Assembly: GCA_004321925.1 (NCBI GenBank)
Contig: SCQH01000001.1
Coordinates: forward strand, 1-48,527
Length of the DNA: 48,527 nucleotides
Reading direction: 5' to 3'
Source: Nitrospirota bacterium
Lineage (GTDB): Bacteria > Nitrospirota > Thermodesulfovibrionia > Thermodesulfovibrionales > UBA6898
How positions within the stretch are numbered: the first letter of the stretch is position 1; every line of letters begins with the position of its first letter. Made by a program: the position numbers and the translations under genes. Shown piece after piece: positions 26,136 through 35,260 of this stretch. The notes under the pieces are model-generated. The model made no database searches and was not told where the DNA came from. It worked only from the letters and a program-made list of their open reading frames with translations.

Positions 26136-26172
26136 CTTCTCCCGTTTGTTCTCCCTCTTTGCAGGCTGCAGG

Positions 26173-27648
26173 CTATCTCTTTATTATAGAATGCCTGATC
26201 ATATCCTGCAGCACTTCCCTGTCGCTGAACGCATATCTCTGTCCAGCCGCCTCCTGATAATCTTCATGCCCCTTGCCGGCGACCAGCAGGACATCACCCC
26301 TGCCGGCCATCATCACGCCCCTCCTGATCGCCTCTTTCCTGTCAGGCTCCGTCATATAGTTCTTCCTGACAGCCCCGGCCTCTATCTCCCGGATGATCTC
26401 TTCAGGCCGCTCGGACCGCGGGTTGTCGGAGGTTATGATCACAAAGTCGCTCAGCCGGGTCGCCACCGCGCCCATACGCGGCCTTTTGCCCCTGTCGCGG
26501 TTGCCGCCGCAGCCGAAGACGGTGATGATCTTCCCGCTGGCAAGACCGCGGGCAGTATAGATGAGCCTTTCGAGGGCATCCTCGGTATGGGCATAGTCGA
26601 TGACCGCCAGAAAAGGCTGGCCCGCCTCGATCTGCTCAAAACGGCCAGGGACGGTCCCGGACCCCCTGATGCCTTCGAGTATCAGGTCCATCGGCATGCC
26701 TGATGAAAGGGCGGCGCCCATGGCAGCCAGGATGTTATAGACATTCGGCAGGCCGATGAGCGGGGAGACCACAGCATGCTCTTTGCCGTTATGCAGGACT
26801 TTGAAACGCAGCCCCTCGGGCAGGTTCTCGATCTTGGTGGCCATGAGGTCCGACCCGGCGCTGAGCCCGTAAGTATGGAGGTTCTTGCAGCACTGCTGCA
26901 GTCTCCTGCCGTAATCGTCGTCGGCATTTATCACGGCGTATCCGCTGCCGTTAAGCAACTCGGTAAAGAGCCTCTCTTTGGCATGGTAGTAGCCCTCCAT
27001 CGTATCATGGAAATCCAGATGGTCACGGGTGAGGTTGGTGAAGATGACCGTCCGAAAGAGCGTCCCGTCGACCCTCCTCTGTGCCAGGGCATGGGACGAG
27101 ACCTCGGTAATGACATGGCTGCAGCCTGCCTGCAGCATCTCCCTGAGGAGCCCCTGGAACTTCACCGGCCCGGGCGTTGTATGGCTTGCGGCGTAGACCT
27201 CGGAACCGATCATGTACTGTATGGTGCCGATCAGGCCGACCTTCCGCCCCCAGGCCTCAAGGATCGCTTTTATGATGTATGATGTTGTTGTTTTGCCGTT
27301 CGTACCGGTGATGCCGATCACCTGCAGCGTCTCTGAGGGCCTCCCGTAGAAATTGGCTGCGGCCGCTGCAAGGGCTGCCCTGCTGTCAGCCACCCTGACA
27401 AAAACAACCGCCGGGTTCTCCTGCGCGGGCACTGCTGCCTCCGGTCTTTCATAGAGCACAGCTGCTGCCCCTTTTTTGACCGCATCGGCGACAAAGCCAT
27501 GGCCGTCGGCATGTTCACCGTTTACGGCAACAAAGAGACCGCCCGGGACAAGGGTCCTGGAGTCATCGGTCATACCGGTGATCTCAACCCCGGTGTCTCC
27601 GGTTATCTTCTCTGTCTCTATGCCCTGCAGTATTCCGCTGAGCTTCAT
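26173..27648 (-). CDS. murE: MurE, UDP-MurNAc-L-Ala-D-Glu--meso-DAP ligase
   Basis: Adds the third stem residue. The 491 residues contain DSRTLVPGGLFVAVNG, the ATP loop ITGTNGKTTTSYI, and YHAKERLFTE with the lysine that is carbamylated in this family. DNPRSE is the motif of enzymes that use meso-diaminopimelate rather than lysine, so the wall should be of the DAP type. It overlaps ftsI by four bases. Confidence 0.96.
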   Translation of the reverse strand: MKLSGILQGIETEKITGDTGVEITGMTDDSRTLVPGGLFVAVNGEHADGHGFVADAVKKGAAAVLYERPEAAVPAQENPAVVFVRVADSRAALAAAAANFYGRPSETLQVIGITGTNGKTTTSYIIKAILEAWGRKVGLIGTIQYMIGSEVYAASHTTPGPVKFQGLLREMLQAGCSHVITEVSSHALAQRRVDGTLFRTVIFTNLTRDHLDFHDTMEGYYHAKERLFTELLNGSGYAVINADDDYGRRLQQCCKNLHTYGLSAGSDLMATKIENLPEGLRFKVLHNGKEHAVVSPLIGLPNVYNILAAMGAALSSGMPMDLILEGIRGSGTVPGRFEQIEAGQPFLAVIDYAHTEDALERLIYTARGLASGKIITVFGCGGNRDRGKRPRMGAVATRLSDFVIITSDNPRSERPEEIIREIEAGAVRKNYMTEPDRKEAIRRGVMMAGRGDVLLVAGKGHEDYQEAAGQRYAFSDREVLQDMIRHSIIKR

Positions 27649-29405
27649 TTTGCGACCATAAGGATATTTTTCTCACGGCTGTCGTCACGCGGCACATTCA
27701 GATAGGAAAGCGACTGGTCGGCGATGCTTTTGAAGATCGGACCGGCGACGACACCGCCATAGATAGCGCCCCTGGGTTCATAGACGACCACGATCATCGC
27801 CAGCCTCGGGTTGTCGGCAGGGACGAACCCGACAAAGGAGCTCACGAACCGGTCCTTCGAATAGCGCTTGGTCCTGCGGTCGATGAGTTGAGCCGTACCT
27901 GTCTTGCCGGCAACCTGGTTGCCGTCCACGGCAGCGCCGGTCGCTGTCCCGCCCTCTTCGACAACGGTCTTCAGGATGTCCTTGAATATGGTGGCGGTCT
28001 GTTCGGAGATGATCCTTTTTTTGTCCTTGTCCGTGAACGAAAAGACCGGCAGCCCGTCGTGGGTCCGGATCTCCTGCACGACATGCGGGGTCACCAGATA
28101 CCCCCCGTTGGCGATCGCGGCATAGGCGCGCAGCACCTGCAGCGGGGTGACCGCAACCTCCTGGCCAATAGGGATGGCGCCGATCGAGGTCGCGGACCAT
28201 TTCTCAGGCTTGCGGATCCAGCCGGAGACCTCGCCGGGAAGGTCGATGCCGGTACGGTCGCCATAGCCGAAGAGCTTTGAATATTTATAGACATTCTCCT
28301 TGCCGAGCTTCATCCCGATCATGATGGACCCAACGTTCGAGGATTTCTGGATCACCTCTTTGAAGGTGAGGAGCCCATGCCGGTGTGCATCGTGGATGAC
28401 CTTGCCGCCCACCTCGATGCTCCCCCTGCCGCAGTCAAAGGTCGAGTCGAGACGAAAGAGCTTTTCCTCAAGCGCAGCGGTCCCGACGATTATCTTGTAG
28501 GTGGACCCCGGCTCGTAGATATCGGTTATGGCCCTGTTCCTGACGTCGTTCTTCCCTGCCTTGCCTATCTCGTTGAGGTCATAGGTCGGCCGGTTCGCCA
28601 GCGCAAGGATCTCTCCGGTGGCCGGGTCCATGACGATGGCCGTGGCAGCGACCGCCCGCCATCTGGCCATGGCCTTTTCGAGTTCTTTTTCGGCGATATA
28701 CTGCAGGCTCTCATCGATCGTCAGAAGGACATTATTGCCCTTGGCCTCCATATTGACGCCTGAGGAAAGGACCTTCCCGCTTGCGTCGCGGGAGAAACTG
28801 ACCTTGCCCCCCGCGATCCTGAGATACTTGTCGTACGCAAGCTCTATGCCTTCAAGGGGCTGGTTATCGAGCCCGACATTACCGATGATATGCGCGGCAA
28901 GCTCCCCGCGCGGATAGACACGCTTGGGCTCGGAAATAAAACCGAAGCCCCTGACGGAAGGGGTCCCGGGCCGGGAATCCGCACTAAGCGCATCCCGTAC
29001 CTTCTGCACCCTTTCCTGCGAGAGCTTCCGGTTGATCCAGGTGAACCTCTTTTCCTGATCGAACTTTGCCTGTATGGCGCGGGGCTCCATGTTGAGGGCA
29101 GAGGAGAGGCGGTTCACGCGTTCCTTGTCGATAGAGACCTCCTTGGCATCACAGTAAAGGGATTCCAGTTCAACGTTGATCGCAAACTCCCGACCCCTCC
29201 TGTCGAAGATATTCCCCCGCATCACCTGGATATCCTCTGACTTCACCTGCTGCATCTTTGCCTTTTCGGCAAAGAGCTTGTGGTTGAAGATCATCAGGTC
29301 CGTCAGGCGCAGAAAGATCGCGATAAACCCGAATATGATGGTTGTACTTAATATGACCGACCTTTTTTTGTTCAGTCCTGTATCGTTCTGCAGGCCCTGC
29401 CCCAT
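27645..29405 (-). CDS. ftsI: FtsI, septal D,D-transpeptidase (PBP3 type)
   Basis: Cross-links septal peptidoglycan together with FtsW. The 586 residues have a short cytoplasmic N-terminus, one transmembrane anchor (about 16-40), a pedestal domain with RGNIFDRRGREFA, and a transpeptidase domain with STYK (301-304), SSN (356-358) and KTGTA (502-506). There is no PASTA domain. It lies three bases behind ftsL and overlaps murE by four. Confidence 0.96.
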   Translation of the reverse strand: MGQGLQNDTGLNKKRSVILSTTIIFGFIAIFLRLTDLMIFNHKLFAEKAKMQQVKSEDIQVMRGNIFDRRGREFAINVELESLYCDAKEVSIDKERVNRLSSALNMEPRAIQAKFDQEKRFTWINRKLSQERVQKVRDALSADSRPGTPSVRGFGFISEPKRVYPRGELAAHIIGNVGLDNQPLEGIELAYDKYLRIAGGKVSFSRDASGKVLSSGVNMEAKGNNVLLTIDESLQYIAEKELEKAMARWRAVAATAIVMDPATGEILALANRPTYDLNEIGKAGKNDVRNRAITDIYEPGSTYKIIVGTAALEEKLFRLDSTFDCGRGSIEVGGKVIHDAHRHGLLTFKEVIQKSSNVGSIMIGMKLGKENVYKYSKLFGYGDRTGIDLPGEVSGWIRKPEKWSATSIGAIPIGQEVAVTPLQVLRAYAAIANGGYLVTPHVVQEIRTHDGLPVFSFTDKDKKRIISEQTATIFKDILKTVVEEGGTATGAAVDGNQVAGKTGTAQLIDRRTKRYSKDRFVSSFVGFVPADNPRLAMIVVVYEPRGAIYGGVVAGPIFKSIADQSLSYLNVPRDDSREKNILMVAK

Positions 29406-29408
29406 CGG

Positions 29409-29813
29409 TCAGTTCTTGTCCCCTGTCGTGAGGGATGCCCGGTAGGGTTCGGGTCCTTTGTCCTTCTTCACATGCACGACCTTTGTCCTGTCAGGGGTCA
29501 CATAGCCGGCGGTCACATAGTGCCTGTCATCCGGCGTTCTCAGCGCCTTGTTCTGGGTGGTGTTCTGGGCAACCGTCTGCAGGGACGAGGTCACCTTCGA
29601 GACAGACATGAGCTGTGCCCGTTCGGCCAGCAGCTTTTTCGTGTCTTTGCGGGCCTCCGTGGCCCGCTCTTCGATCGTCCGGAGCGTATAGGTAAGGGTC
29701 ACGATGCTCGACCTCAGCCATATCATAAAGAAGAGGCCTGCCAGAAGCAGGAGAACACACAGGGGTCTGTAGATCAATGATGCGAAATTACCGTCTGCCT
29801 TGGTCCTGGTCAT
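29409..29813 (-). CDS. ftsL: FtsL, bitopic division protein
   Basis: A 134-residue protein with one transmembrane helix (about 14-34) and an extracytoplasmic heptad-rich coiled coil (about 35-80), the FtsL architecture. The conserved position between rsmH and ftsI supports the name; sequence similarity in this family is minimal. A basic, Thr-rich tail of about 45 residues follows the coiled coil and is longer than usual. It overlaps rsmH by four bases. Confidence 0.85.
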   Translation of the reverse strand: MTRTKADGNFASLIYRPLCVLLLLAGLFFMIWLRSSIVTLTYTLRTIEERATEARKDTKKLLAERAQLMSVSKVTSSLQTVAQNTTQNKALRTPDDRHYVTAGYVTPDRTKVVHVKKDKGPEPYRASLTTGDKN

Positions 29814-30685
29814 AGCTTCTCCGCTCCTCTCAGTTTTGCGCTCCGTGAAGAAGGGTTCTGCCTCATCTCCGTTGCATCAGGGACGAGGGGCTTCTTCGTG
29901 AGCGGCCGTAACAGCATCTGCTGTGCATTTTCCTTTATGTAGTGCTTCACGATCCTGTCCTCAAGAGAGTGGTACGAGATGACACAGAACCTCCCTCCCT
30001 GTTTCAGGATCCTCAGGGATGCGGCAAGCCCTTTTCTGAGCTCCTCCATCTCCCGGTTGACCTCGATGCGCAGTGCCTGGAACGTCCTGGTGGCAGGATG
30101 GGTCCTGCCGGTCCGTCCGACGCTGCGCTCGATGATCTCTGCAAGTTCGGAACAGGTATCGATCGTCTTTTTCTGCCTGGCCATGCCAAGGGCCCGGACG
30201 ATCCGCGGGGCACGGTACTCCTCGCCGTATTCCTTCAGCACGCGGATCAGTTCCTTGTCAGGATAGGTATTGACAACGTCCCAGGCCGAAACAGGCTGGC
30301 GCTGGTCCATGCGCATATCGAGCCTCTCGCCCGAATTGAAGCTGAAGCCCCTTTCAAGGTCCTTCAGCTGCATCATCGAAACGCCGAGATCAAGGAGCAG
30401 GCCGTCAGCTTCGGTGATGCCTGCCTCAGCCAGCAGGGCCTCCATATCCGAGAAACTGCCCCGTTTCAATATGAGCCTGTTGTCCGGCAGGCGAAGCGCG
30501 GTCCTTCTGAGGGCCTCTTCGTCCCTGTCAATGCCGAGAACTCGTCCATTCTGACCAATCTTTCCCAACAACACCTCAGAATGCCCCCCCAGTCCTACTG
30601 TTGCATCTATGTATGTACCGCCCTCAACGGGTGAGAGCAGTTCGACCGCCTCCCTGATGAGCACCGGGAGATGGTCTGTCGTCAT
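29810..30685 (-). CDS. rsmH: RsmH (MraW), 16S rRNA m4C1402 methyltransferase
   Basis: S-adenosylmethionine-dependent methyltransferase acting on C1402 of 16S rRNA. The 291 residues start TTDHLPVLIREAVELL and contain the SAM loop DATVGLGGHSEVLL, then GLLLDLGVSMMQL, RGFSFNSGERLDMRMD and the C-terminal VISYHSLEDRIVKHY. It lies three bases behind mraZ. Confidence 0.97.
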   Translation of the reverse strand: MTTDHLPVLIREAVELLSPVEGGTYIDATVGLGGHSEVLLGKIGQNGRVLGIDRDEEALRRTALRLPDNRLILKRGSFSDMEALLAEAGITEADGLLLDLGVSMMQLKDLERGFSFNSGERLDMRMDQRQPVSAWDVVNTYPDKELIRVLKEYGEEYRAPRIVRALGMARQKKTIDTCSELAEIIERSVGRTGRTHPATRTFQALRIEVNREMEELRKGLAASLRILKQGGRFCVISYHSLEDRIVKHYIKENAQQMLLRPLTKKPLVPDATEMRQNPSSRSAKLRGAEKL

Positions 30686-30688
30686 CGG

Positions 30689-31141
30689 CTAAATACCAAA
30701 GCCGGTGAGCTTTTCCTCGAATGCCTTCCTGTCGATGAGCGCGGGGTCGGTCGCAAGGTCCCATTCCTTCCTGTCCCAGAGGTCGATGATGTTTATCTGG
30801 CCTACGATGACGATCTCTGAATCCAGCCCCGCATCTTCCCGCTGCGCTGCCGGAACCAGTATCCTCCCCTGTTTGTCAAGATCGATCTCCTGGGCGGAGG
30901 CTATGACCTTGCGCTTGAAATACTTGACCGCCTCGTCCATGCTCGGCAGTTTGCGGACCTTATCCTCAAGCGCATTCCATTCCACCTGAGGATATATATG
31001 AAGACATTTATCAAAGGCATCGTTTGCGAGATAGAGCTTTGCGTTATAATTGGAGGAAATGATCTCCCTGAAAGGAGCAGGAATGATGATCCGTCCCTTT
31101 GCATCGGCGGTGTAATAATACTTTCCAGTAAAGCCTGGCAC
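30689..31141 (-). CDS. mraZ: MraZ, transcriptional regulator of the dcw operon
   Basis: AbrB-like DNA-binding protein that regulates its own operon through MraZ boxes. The 150 residues comprise two duplicated swapped-hairpin domains with the motifs DAKGRIIIPAPFRE and DKQGRILVPAAQRE, as in all MraZ proteins. GTG 31141 is chosen because GGAGG lies four bases upstream and the start then reads MPGFTGKYYYTADAKGR, the normal N-terminus; an upstream in-frame GTG at 31162 lies inside the operator repeats. At 150 residues it has its normal length and is first in the cluster. Confidence 0.94.
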   Translation of the reverse strand: MPGFTGKYYYTADAKGRIIIPAPFREIISSNYNAKLYLANDAFDKCLHIYPQVEWNALEDKVRKLPSMDEAVKYFKRKVIASAQEIDLDKQGRILVPAAQREDAGLDSEIVIVGQINIIDLWDRKEWDLATDPALIDRKAFEEKLTGFGI

Positions 31142-31148
31142 TTTTCCT

Positions 31149-31204
31149 CCACTTTCTACCACTATTTACCACTTAAATATAAAGGAAGGAGAAAAATGTG
31201 TCAA
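31149..31204 (-). promoter_or_regulatory. dcw promoter with three MraZ boxes
   Basis: On the minus strand TTGACA (31204-31199), a spacer of exactly 17 bp and TATATT (31181-31176) form a near-consensus sigma-70 promoter. Immediately downstream, AGTGG occurs three times at exact 10-bp intervals (31173-31169, 31163-31159, 31153-31149) within longer similar decamers. This is the layout of MraZ-binding boxes. The third box merges into the GGAGG ribosome-binding site of mraZ, so bound MraZ would block both promoter escape and the leader. Confidence 0.85.
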
Positions 31205-31328
31205 GCAAAAAATGCGATATTCCGTTATTTTTCTGTATGTTGGGTATCAGGATCCATCGGCCACAAGATATGGGACATCGAGAAATCTGCCTGTTGACAG
31301 AGGGAGGCGGCAGATAATAAAGTGTAGC

Positions 31329-32921
31329 ATGACACGGAAGACCTCCCGGGGACTGATCTTCATAACGATCATCCTGATGCAGACAGCGTCCGTCTCTGCT
31401 GTCTTCGCAGGCCCTCGTCCATCACCGGAAGATCGGGGGCGGGAGATCTATTTCACCGGCACCTCGTCATCCGGCAGGCCGGTCGCCGCCTATTTCGGTC
31501 ACGACCTTATAGAGATCCGCGGCAAAGGCGCCGCCTGTGCCGGCTGCCACGGGTATGACGGAAAGGGCAGGCCTGAAAGCAGTGTCGTGCCGACGAACAT
31601 CACCGGGAAATATCTGCTGAAAGCCTTCGGACATATACATCCGGACGGAATGATGCATGAGGCCTTCACCAAAGACTCGCTCAGGAGCTACCTCAGAGAC
31701 GGCATATATCCGGGCAATAAACGCGGAGATCCGGCCATGCCCGTCTATGATATGCCTGATGAAGACCTGGACGCCCTCGTCGCTTTTCTTGCCGTCCTCG
31801 GAACGCTCAATGATCCTGGGTTGACCGGACGTGCCATCAGGGTCGGGACGATCATACCCCTGAACGATCTTCCGGGCGATCCGGGCCAGGTCGTCGAAAA
31901 GACACTCCGCTCGTATTTCGAGGATATCAACGACAATGGCGGCATCTACAACAGAAAGATAGAGCTTACGGTCGGGAGGATCCCCTCCGGCATGAGATCA
32001 CCTGAAGAATATATCAGGACCTTCCTTGAGAAGGAGGAGCTCTTCTGCCTGGTCAGCACGTTCACTCCCGGATCTGACCCTGAACTGCAATCACTTGCCG
32101 AGACGCTGCAGACGCCCCTTGTCGGTCCGCTGACACTCCATCCGCCTGAAAGCGAATCTCTGCGCCGGTACAGCTTCTATATATTCCCCGGACTGAGGGA
32201 TCAGATACTGGCCCTTGTGTCCTATTCCCGCAGCCACCTCGGACCCGACGATCCCGAGATCGCCATACTCTACCCTGAAAAGAAGGAGACCGCCGCGATC
32301 GCGGCCGCTGCTGCAGAGCGGTATACGCACCTGGGTTGGAGAAAGATCCTCATGCTGTCATACGGACCCGGCAGATTCGACGGCAGGGAAGCATACCGGC
32401 ATCTCCGTGAGAAGAAGATCCAGCTCCTGATATCTCTGGGAGCAGAGGCAGAGACCTCATCCCTCGTGGCGGCCGCAGACCCGGACTGGACCCCGTATAT
32501 CCTGATGTCCGGCATGCTCTCCGGACACGTCGTTTCGGCGATGCCAAAGACTTTGAAAGACAGGGCCTATCTGGCATATCCCGCACTGCCGGAGGCCGGT
32601 CCTGACAAAGAACAGGCCGGCACGTCGGATGCCCGGACCCCTGCGGTGCCGCGCCAGGCCCGTCAGCTTGCGAAGTTGTCCGCAACGGCGGCGGCAAAGA
32701 TCATGGTGGAAGGGCTGCGCCGTTCAGGCAGGGAACTGAGCCGCGAGCGTTTTCTGGAAGCGCTCGAGGGACTGGCAGACTTCGAAACCGGTCTGACTCC
32801 CCCGCTGACCTTTGACAGGAACAGACGGGTCGGAGCTGCCGGCGCCTATATTATGGTCCCGGCAACCGATCCTCACGGGAAAGAAAGCCTCTCGTCGAAG
32901 GGCTGGTTTTCCTCTCAGTAG
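31329..32921 (+). CDS. Cytochrome c domain fused to a type 1 periplasmic-binding protein
   Basis: A secreted 530-residue fusion. The ATG at 31329 opens a signal peptide (MTRKTSRGLIFITIILMQTA); an open frame extends upstream but lacks a signal. Residues about 30-160 form a class I cytochrome c domain with heme site CAGCH (Cys70, Cys73, His74) and a candidate axial Met in GDPAMPVYDMP (137 or 142). From about 165 to the end there is a Leu/Ile/Val-type binding-protein fold: IRVGTIIPLNDLPGDPGQ, YFEDINDNGGIYNRKIELTV, FCLVSTFTPGSDPEL, then VPRQARQLAKLSATAAAKIM. No ABC permease is nearby. It diverges from mraZ and converges on the multicopper-oxidase genes, so it may be an electron-transfer or ligand-sensing partner of that system (inference). 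Confidence 0.85.
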   Translation: MTRKTSRGLIFITIILMQTASVSAVFAGPRPSPEDRGREIYFTGTSSSGRPVAAYFGHDLIEIRGKGAACAGCHGYDGKGRPESSVVPTNITGKYLLKAFGHIHPDGMMHEAFTKDSLRSYLRDGIYPGNKRGDPAMPVYDMPDEDLDALVAFLAVLGTLNDPGLTGRAIRVGTIIPLNDLPGDPGQVVEKTLRSYFEDINDNGGIYNRKIELTVGRIPSGMRSPEEYIRTFLEKEELFCLVSTFTPGSDPELQSLAETLQTPLVGPLTLHPPESESLRRYSFYIFPGLRDQILALVSYSRSHLGPDDPEIAILYPEKKETAAIAAAAAERYTHLGWRKILMLSYGPGRFDGREAYRHLREKKIQLLISLGAEAETSSLVAAADPDWTPYILMSGMLSGHVVSAMPKTLKDRAYLAYPALPEAGPDKEQAGTSDARTPAVPRQARQLAKLSATAAAKIMVEGLRRSGRELSRERFLEALEGLADFETGLTPPLTFDRNRRVGAAGAYIMVPATDPHGKESLSSKGWFSSQ

Positions 32922-32953
32922 GCCTGTCGGTCCATTCCATTTGACGAACAAAA

Positions 32954-32979
32954 AAGGGGGCCGGTCGTCCGGCCCCCTT
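32954..32979 (-). terminator. Terminator of the multicopper-oxidase operon
   Basis: AAGGGGGCCGG and CCGGCCCCCTT form an 11-bp perfect stem with a four-base loop. On the minus strand it is followed by a T run, 24 bases past the end of the CotA-like gene. On the plus strand no U-tract follows, although the stem may still slow transcription coming from the cytochrome-fusion gene. Confidence 0.85.
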
Positions 32980-33003
32980 CGAAAAGCTGCTGTCCTGCTG
33001 ATG

Positions 33004-35157
33004 CTATTTCCTGCTGAAAAAGAAATCCTTCTTTTTTGAGACCACAACAGCTTCTGCCGGAGTTGCCACGACCTGGAAGGGTCTCATCATCTCGTTCTCC
33101 TCATGAGAGAGAATATGACAGTGGAACATATAGGTGCCTATGATGTCGAATCGGGCCCTCACCCTTACATAGCCCGGATTGACAACGGTGCCGGGACCGG
33201 AGACCTCTGCCGGGGGGACCTTGACCGTATCCTTCCACACATTCATCTCGTTCGGTGCGATCGCATACGGTGACCCGGGCGGCGCGGTGCCGGGCTCAAA
33301 ACCCGGATCGGCATTGGGGATAAGCGCCGCGGGGTTCACCTGCGGCATCATGCCCGCCCCGTCGGCACGGAGATAGTTCCCGTCCGTCCCGTCGGTCATC
33401 AGGTAACCCTTTTCTATCACCTGGAAGGCCACCAGGTGCTGGTGCATCGGATGCACATCCGGTGTCGTGTTTATGATGACCCAGTCCTCTATAGCGTTGA
33501 CAACGGGCTTTTCGGTTATCGGGTCATCGAATCTCAACCCGTTGATCAGAAGCTGCATACGGTTGCTCACGGTGTTGGTGAAGGGATCAAGGAGAGCCGA
33601 CTGGGATTCGCTCCTTTCCTGCAGGTCGATATACCTGATCAGACCTGAGGTGCTGTCCCCGCCCTCCGGCGCGGGAAGACCGGCAAATACCTTAAGGGAT
33701 CGTTTCAGGGATGAGATCGCAGCGGTCGTATCAGCTCCGGAAAGCGGTTTTTTCACATTGAATTTCATGACCTTGCCGGTCGTCTTGGGGTCGAGAGTTG
33801 CCGGGTCCTCCGCATCCGGGCCGAAGGCACCGCTGAACGGCGCAGGGGCGTCGTTCCTGAGCAGTACGTTCCTGCCGTTAAAGATGCGGTGCGAAAAATC
33901 GATGATCACGTCCGCCCGCTCGCCGTTCCCGATGAGGAGTCCGCGGGGTCCGCTGCCGGTGGCGACCTCAACAGCATTATTAGCAAAGCCCTGCTCTGCA
34001 GCTATCTGGACAACCGGCCATGACTCACCCGGATTCAGGGAGTCTTTGGTTATCGGCAGACCGGTCTGCGCATCCTGGAACCAGAGGTTGAACATCCTTG
34101 AGTCCGCAGCATTAAGGAAACGGAAGCGGTACCTCCTCGGCTCAACGTCAAAATAAGGCCAGGCCTGACCATTGACGACGATGACATCCCCGAAGAACTC
34201 CGGTTTTATCGAGGGTATGATATTGCCGTCCTTGTCATGCATCGGCTCAAAATCGATCGTGCTGAGATTCTTCCCTGTTTTAAAGGCGAGCGATCCGTCG
34301 GCATAAAAGGTCTTGTCCTGAAGCACGAGAGGCACCTCATAATTCCCCTTCGGCAGGTTGAGAGAGTCCTCAACGCTGTCCCTCAGGAGATAAAAGGCGG
34401 CAACTCCGGCATACGGGTTGAGACGGGTAATGCCCATGGCATGGTCATGGAACCAGAGGGTCGCTGCCGGCTGGTCGTTTCTGTATGTATAGGTCACGAA
34501 GTTCGTGGCCGGCCTTGCGGGCCTTCCCCGCACCGGGTCGGCAGGCAGTGCCCAGAGGGCCTGGACCGCCGGATCGTTCGTTATCCATGCCTCGGGATGG
34601 CCGTCGAATTCGGCATCGACATGGCCGCCGTGCAGGTGCGTGACGGTCCTTATTTCAGGCTCGCCCCGGCTCGCGCCGGTTATCGTCGGGTCAACAGGGA
34701 AAAGGTGTCTGGTAAGGTACTTCCCGGAATCGTCCCTCAGATCGTTGACATACCTGACCTGTACCGGGACACCTGCCCTGGCCTCGATCGTAGGACCGTA
34801 GATCCCCAGGAACAGCCCGTTTATCTCATACCCCCAGGTCGTCGATCTTATCGGCCGGCCGGTCGTAGGATCGATGATCCTGCTGCCATCGATATTCCTC
34901 AGACCGAAATCCCAGTCTGTCCTCTGCCTGACCGTGGCCGTGAAGAAGGCCGGGTTGCCGGTGTCGACCGGTGCAGCAGGGATCTGTATCAGCGGGTTTG
35001 CGAACTGCTGCAACGCACTGGCGTTGAGAGGATTCTTCGCTGCCGGCGATACTGCCGGCGCTGCGCTGCTGCCGCCGCCACCTCCCCCGCACCCGATGCC
35101 CAGAGATACGAGACTGAATAGAACGAACCCCAGATAACGCTGCCATCCTCGTGTCAT
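33004..35157 (-). CDS. CotA-like multicopper oxidase lipoprotein
   Basis: Three-cupredoxin copper oxidase of the CotA/bilirubin-oxidase type, 717 residues. A lipobox (LGIGC, Cys23) predicts a lipid-anchored, secreted protein; a Gly/Ala-rich linker follows. All copper motifs are intact: THLHGGH (His174, 176), WFHDH (His237, 239), HPMHQH (His569, 572, 574) and FHCHILSHEENEMM (His679, Cys680, His681, His685, with Met690 as axial ligand). Such enzymes pass electrons from phenols, bilirubin, Cu(I) or Mn(II) to oxygen through the type 1 and trinuclear sites. The start has AAAGGAGGA upstream. A 103-base gap separates it from the SCO gene and includes a TATAAT (35244-35239), so it may also have its own promoter. 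Confidence 0.93.
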   Translation of the reverse strand: MTRGWQRYLGFVLFSLVSLGIGCGGGGGGSSAAPAVSPAAKNPLNASALQQFANPLIQIPAAPVDTGNPAFFTATVRQRTDWDFGLRNIDGSRIIDPTTGRPIRSTTWGYEINGLFLGIYGPTIEARAGVPVQVRYVNDLRDDSGKYLTRHLFPVDPTITGASRGEPEIRTVTHLHGGHVDAEFDGHPEAWITNDPAVQALWALPADPVRGRPARPATNFVTYTYRNDQPAATLWFHDHAMGITRLNPYAGVAAFYLLRDSVEDSLNLPKGNYEVPLVLQDKTFYADGSLAFKTGKNLSTIDFEPMHDKDGNIIPSIKPEFFGDVIVVNGQAWPYFDVEPRRYRFRFLNAADSRMFNLWFQDAQTGLPITKDSLNPGESWPVVQIAAEQGFANNAVEVATGSGPRGLLIGNGERADVIIDFSHRIFNGRNVLLRNDAPAPFSGAFGPDAEDPATLDPKTTGKVMKFNVKKPLSGADTTAAISSLKRSLKVFAGLPAPEGGDSTSGLIRYIDLQERSESQSALLDPFTNTVSNRMQLLINGLRFDDPITEKPVVNAIEDWVIINTTPDVHPMHQHLVAFQVIEKGYLMTDGTDGNYLRADGAGMMPQVNPAALIPNADPGFEPGTAPPGSPYAIAPNEMNVWKDTVKVPPAEVSGPGTVVNPGYVRVRARFDIIGTYMFHCHILSHEENEMMRPFQVVATPAEAVVVSKKKDFFFSRK

Positions 35158-35260
35158 GCTTCCTCCTTTTTATCACTGTCCCGTGATGGTCACCGCCCTG
35201 TCGGACCGGGCGGATGCATCCGGCGCATTCATACCGCGATTATACTATGCTCAGAGCCGA

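Noticed and set aside
31212-31328. Upstream extension of the cytochrome-fusion protein to 569 residues
   Set aside because: The extension lies over the mraZ promoter, is not signal-like, and the signal peptide starts exactly at ATG 31329.
35239-35244. TATAAT in the gap before the CotA-like gene as a firm promoter
   Set aside because: No -35 at proper spacing; mentioned only as a possibility in that gene's entry.
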